The notes under the pieces were generated by a model. The model saw only the letters and a list, made by a program, of their open reading frames with translations. It was not told the DNA's origin and searched no databases. A DNA stretch of 64,000 nt, from contig JAMKCF010000008.1 in assembly GCA_023634235.1 (NCBI GenBank), positions 21,322,500-21,386,499 on the forward strand. Reading direction: 5' to 3'. Below, one piece after another: positions 63,555-64,000 of this stretch. The stretch comes from Pisaster brevispinus (lineage: Eukaryota; Echinodermata; Asteroidea; Forcipulatida; Asteriidae). The position numbers were made by a program, and so were the translations under genes. Each line of letters opens with the position of its first letter. Within the stretch, counting starts at the first letter, position 1.

Positions 63555-64000
63555 AAATCTTGAAATTTTGACCATGCTGGCATGGTTTATTTTGTTGGTT
63601 CTTCGTACCCAAAACTAAACTTACAAAATTCTGATATATTTCAAAATATGCATTGTTTTTCCAGTATGCACCAGATAACTGTCTTCAGGATCTGTTTTGT
63701 ATCATTTGGAATCAAAAAATGGCCAAAAACATTTAAAACCGAAATTTTGAAATTTTGACCATGCCGGTATGGTTGATTTTTGGGTTCTTCGGACCCAAAA
63801 CTATACTCACAAAATTCCTGAAATATCTCAAACTAAGCATTTTTTCCAGTCTGCACCAGTAAACTGACTTCAGGAGTCTGTGCTCTATCATTTGAAACCA
63901 TAAAATTGCAAAAAAAAATTACCAAAAATCTTGATGATTTTGGGGGTTTTGGGATCCATAACTAAACTCACAAAATTCTCAATATCTGAAAAATTATGCA
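63555..64000. repeat. ~188-bp tandem repeat running off the window
   Basis: TTGAAATTTTGACCATGC starts at 63,559 and 63,747, with CCAAAACTA-ACT-ACAAAATTC, TTTTTCCAGT-TGCACCAG and CTTCAGGA-TCTGT words following each. A third, diverged unit begins near 63,930. Confidence 0.75.

Noticed and set aside
1..64000. CRISPR arrays, operons, prokaryotic mobile elements
   Set aside because: No array of short direct repeats with unique spacers; spliced genes, SINEs, LINEs and Gypsy show eukaryotic DNA.

Overview
This is eukaryotic DNA, AT-rich and intron-rich, with no sign of prokaryotic gene organisation. The best guess for the host is a marine deuterostome, probably an echinoderm. The evidence is circumstantial: a tRNA-Leu-headed SINE of the sea-urchin/amphioxus kind ending in a TATAAGCCATTATTATTA-like tail, several AATTTCAT-ended MITE families, an R4/Dong-like LINE, a young Ty3/Gypsy element and CUB-domain gene fragments. 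No species can be named from sequence alone.

Layout. (1) 0-9.3 kb, minus strand: eleven exons of CTR9, the TPR subunit of the Paf1 transcription elongation complex, in correct order but with stops and frameshifts in at least five exons. (2) 11.2-12.2 kb, plus: an uncharacterised gene relic with a chromo-barrel/Tudor-knot-like segment, split by a 345-bp terminal-inverted-repeat element. (3) 15.2-23.5 kb, minus: CUB-domain gene fragments (copy A), a foldback element and a 12-bp minisatellite of about 1 kb. (4) 26.1-32.2 kb, minus: a LINE relic, then CUB copy B, a partly rearranged duplicate of copy A. (5) 32.4-34.4 kb, minus: the acidic C-terminal tail exons of CTR9, which lie upstream of the TPR exons in the sense of transcription and so are out of order. 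(6) 35.0-39.0 kb, plus: a 5'-truncated R4-like LINE, then a tandem-repeat element ending in a perfect hairpin. (7) 39.7-54.7 kb, minus: exons of the DEAD-box RNA helicase DDX54, lacking the exons for the ATP-binding core and carrying one-base deletions. An intact, very young Ty3/Gypsy retrotransposon (45,536-54,377) lies antisense between its first and second exons. (8) 55-64 kb: satellite-like repeats, MITEs, tRNA-like repeats and two exons encoding a PPPY-containing tail on the minus strand.

The two conserved host genes are both damaged and CTR9 is permuted. The Gypsy element has a 1,361-codon pol frame and LTRs differing at only about three of 1,340 positions, so poor base accuracy is an unlikely general explanation. 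I read this as a decayed, rearranged duplicate region (or partly a misjoin) that has accumulated transposons. The only apparently complete, potentially active unit is the Gypsy element. No operon-like or cooperating gene system was found. The most unusual observations are the permuted CTR9/DDX54 remnants, the intron-like direct-repeat arrangement inside the Gypsy LTR, and the L-R-L-R foldback element shared by the CUB duplication.
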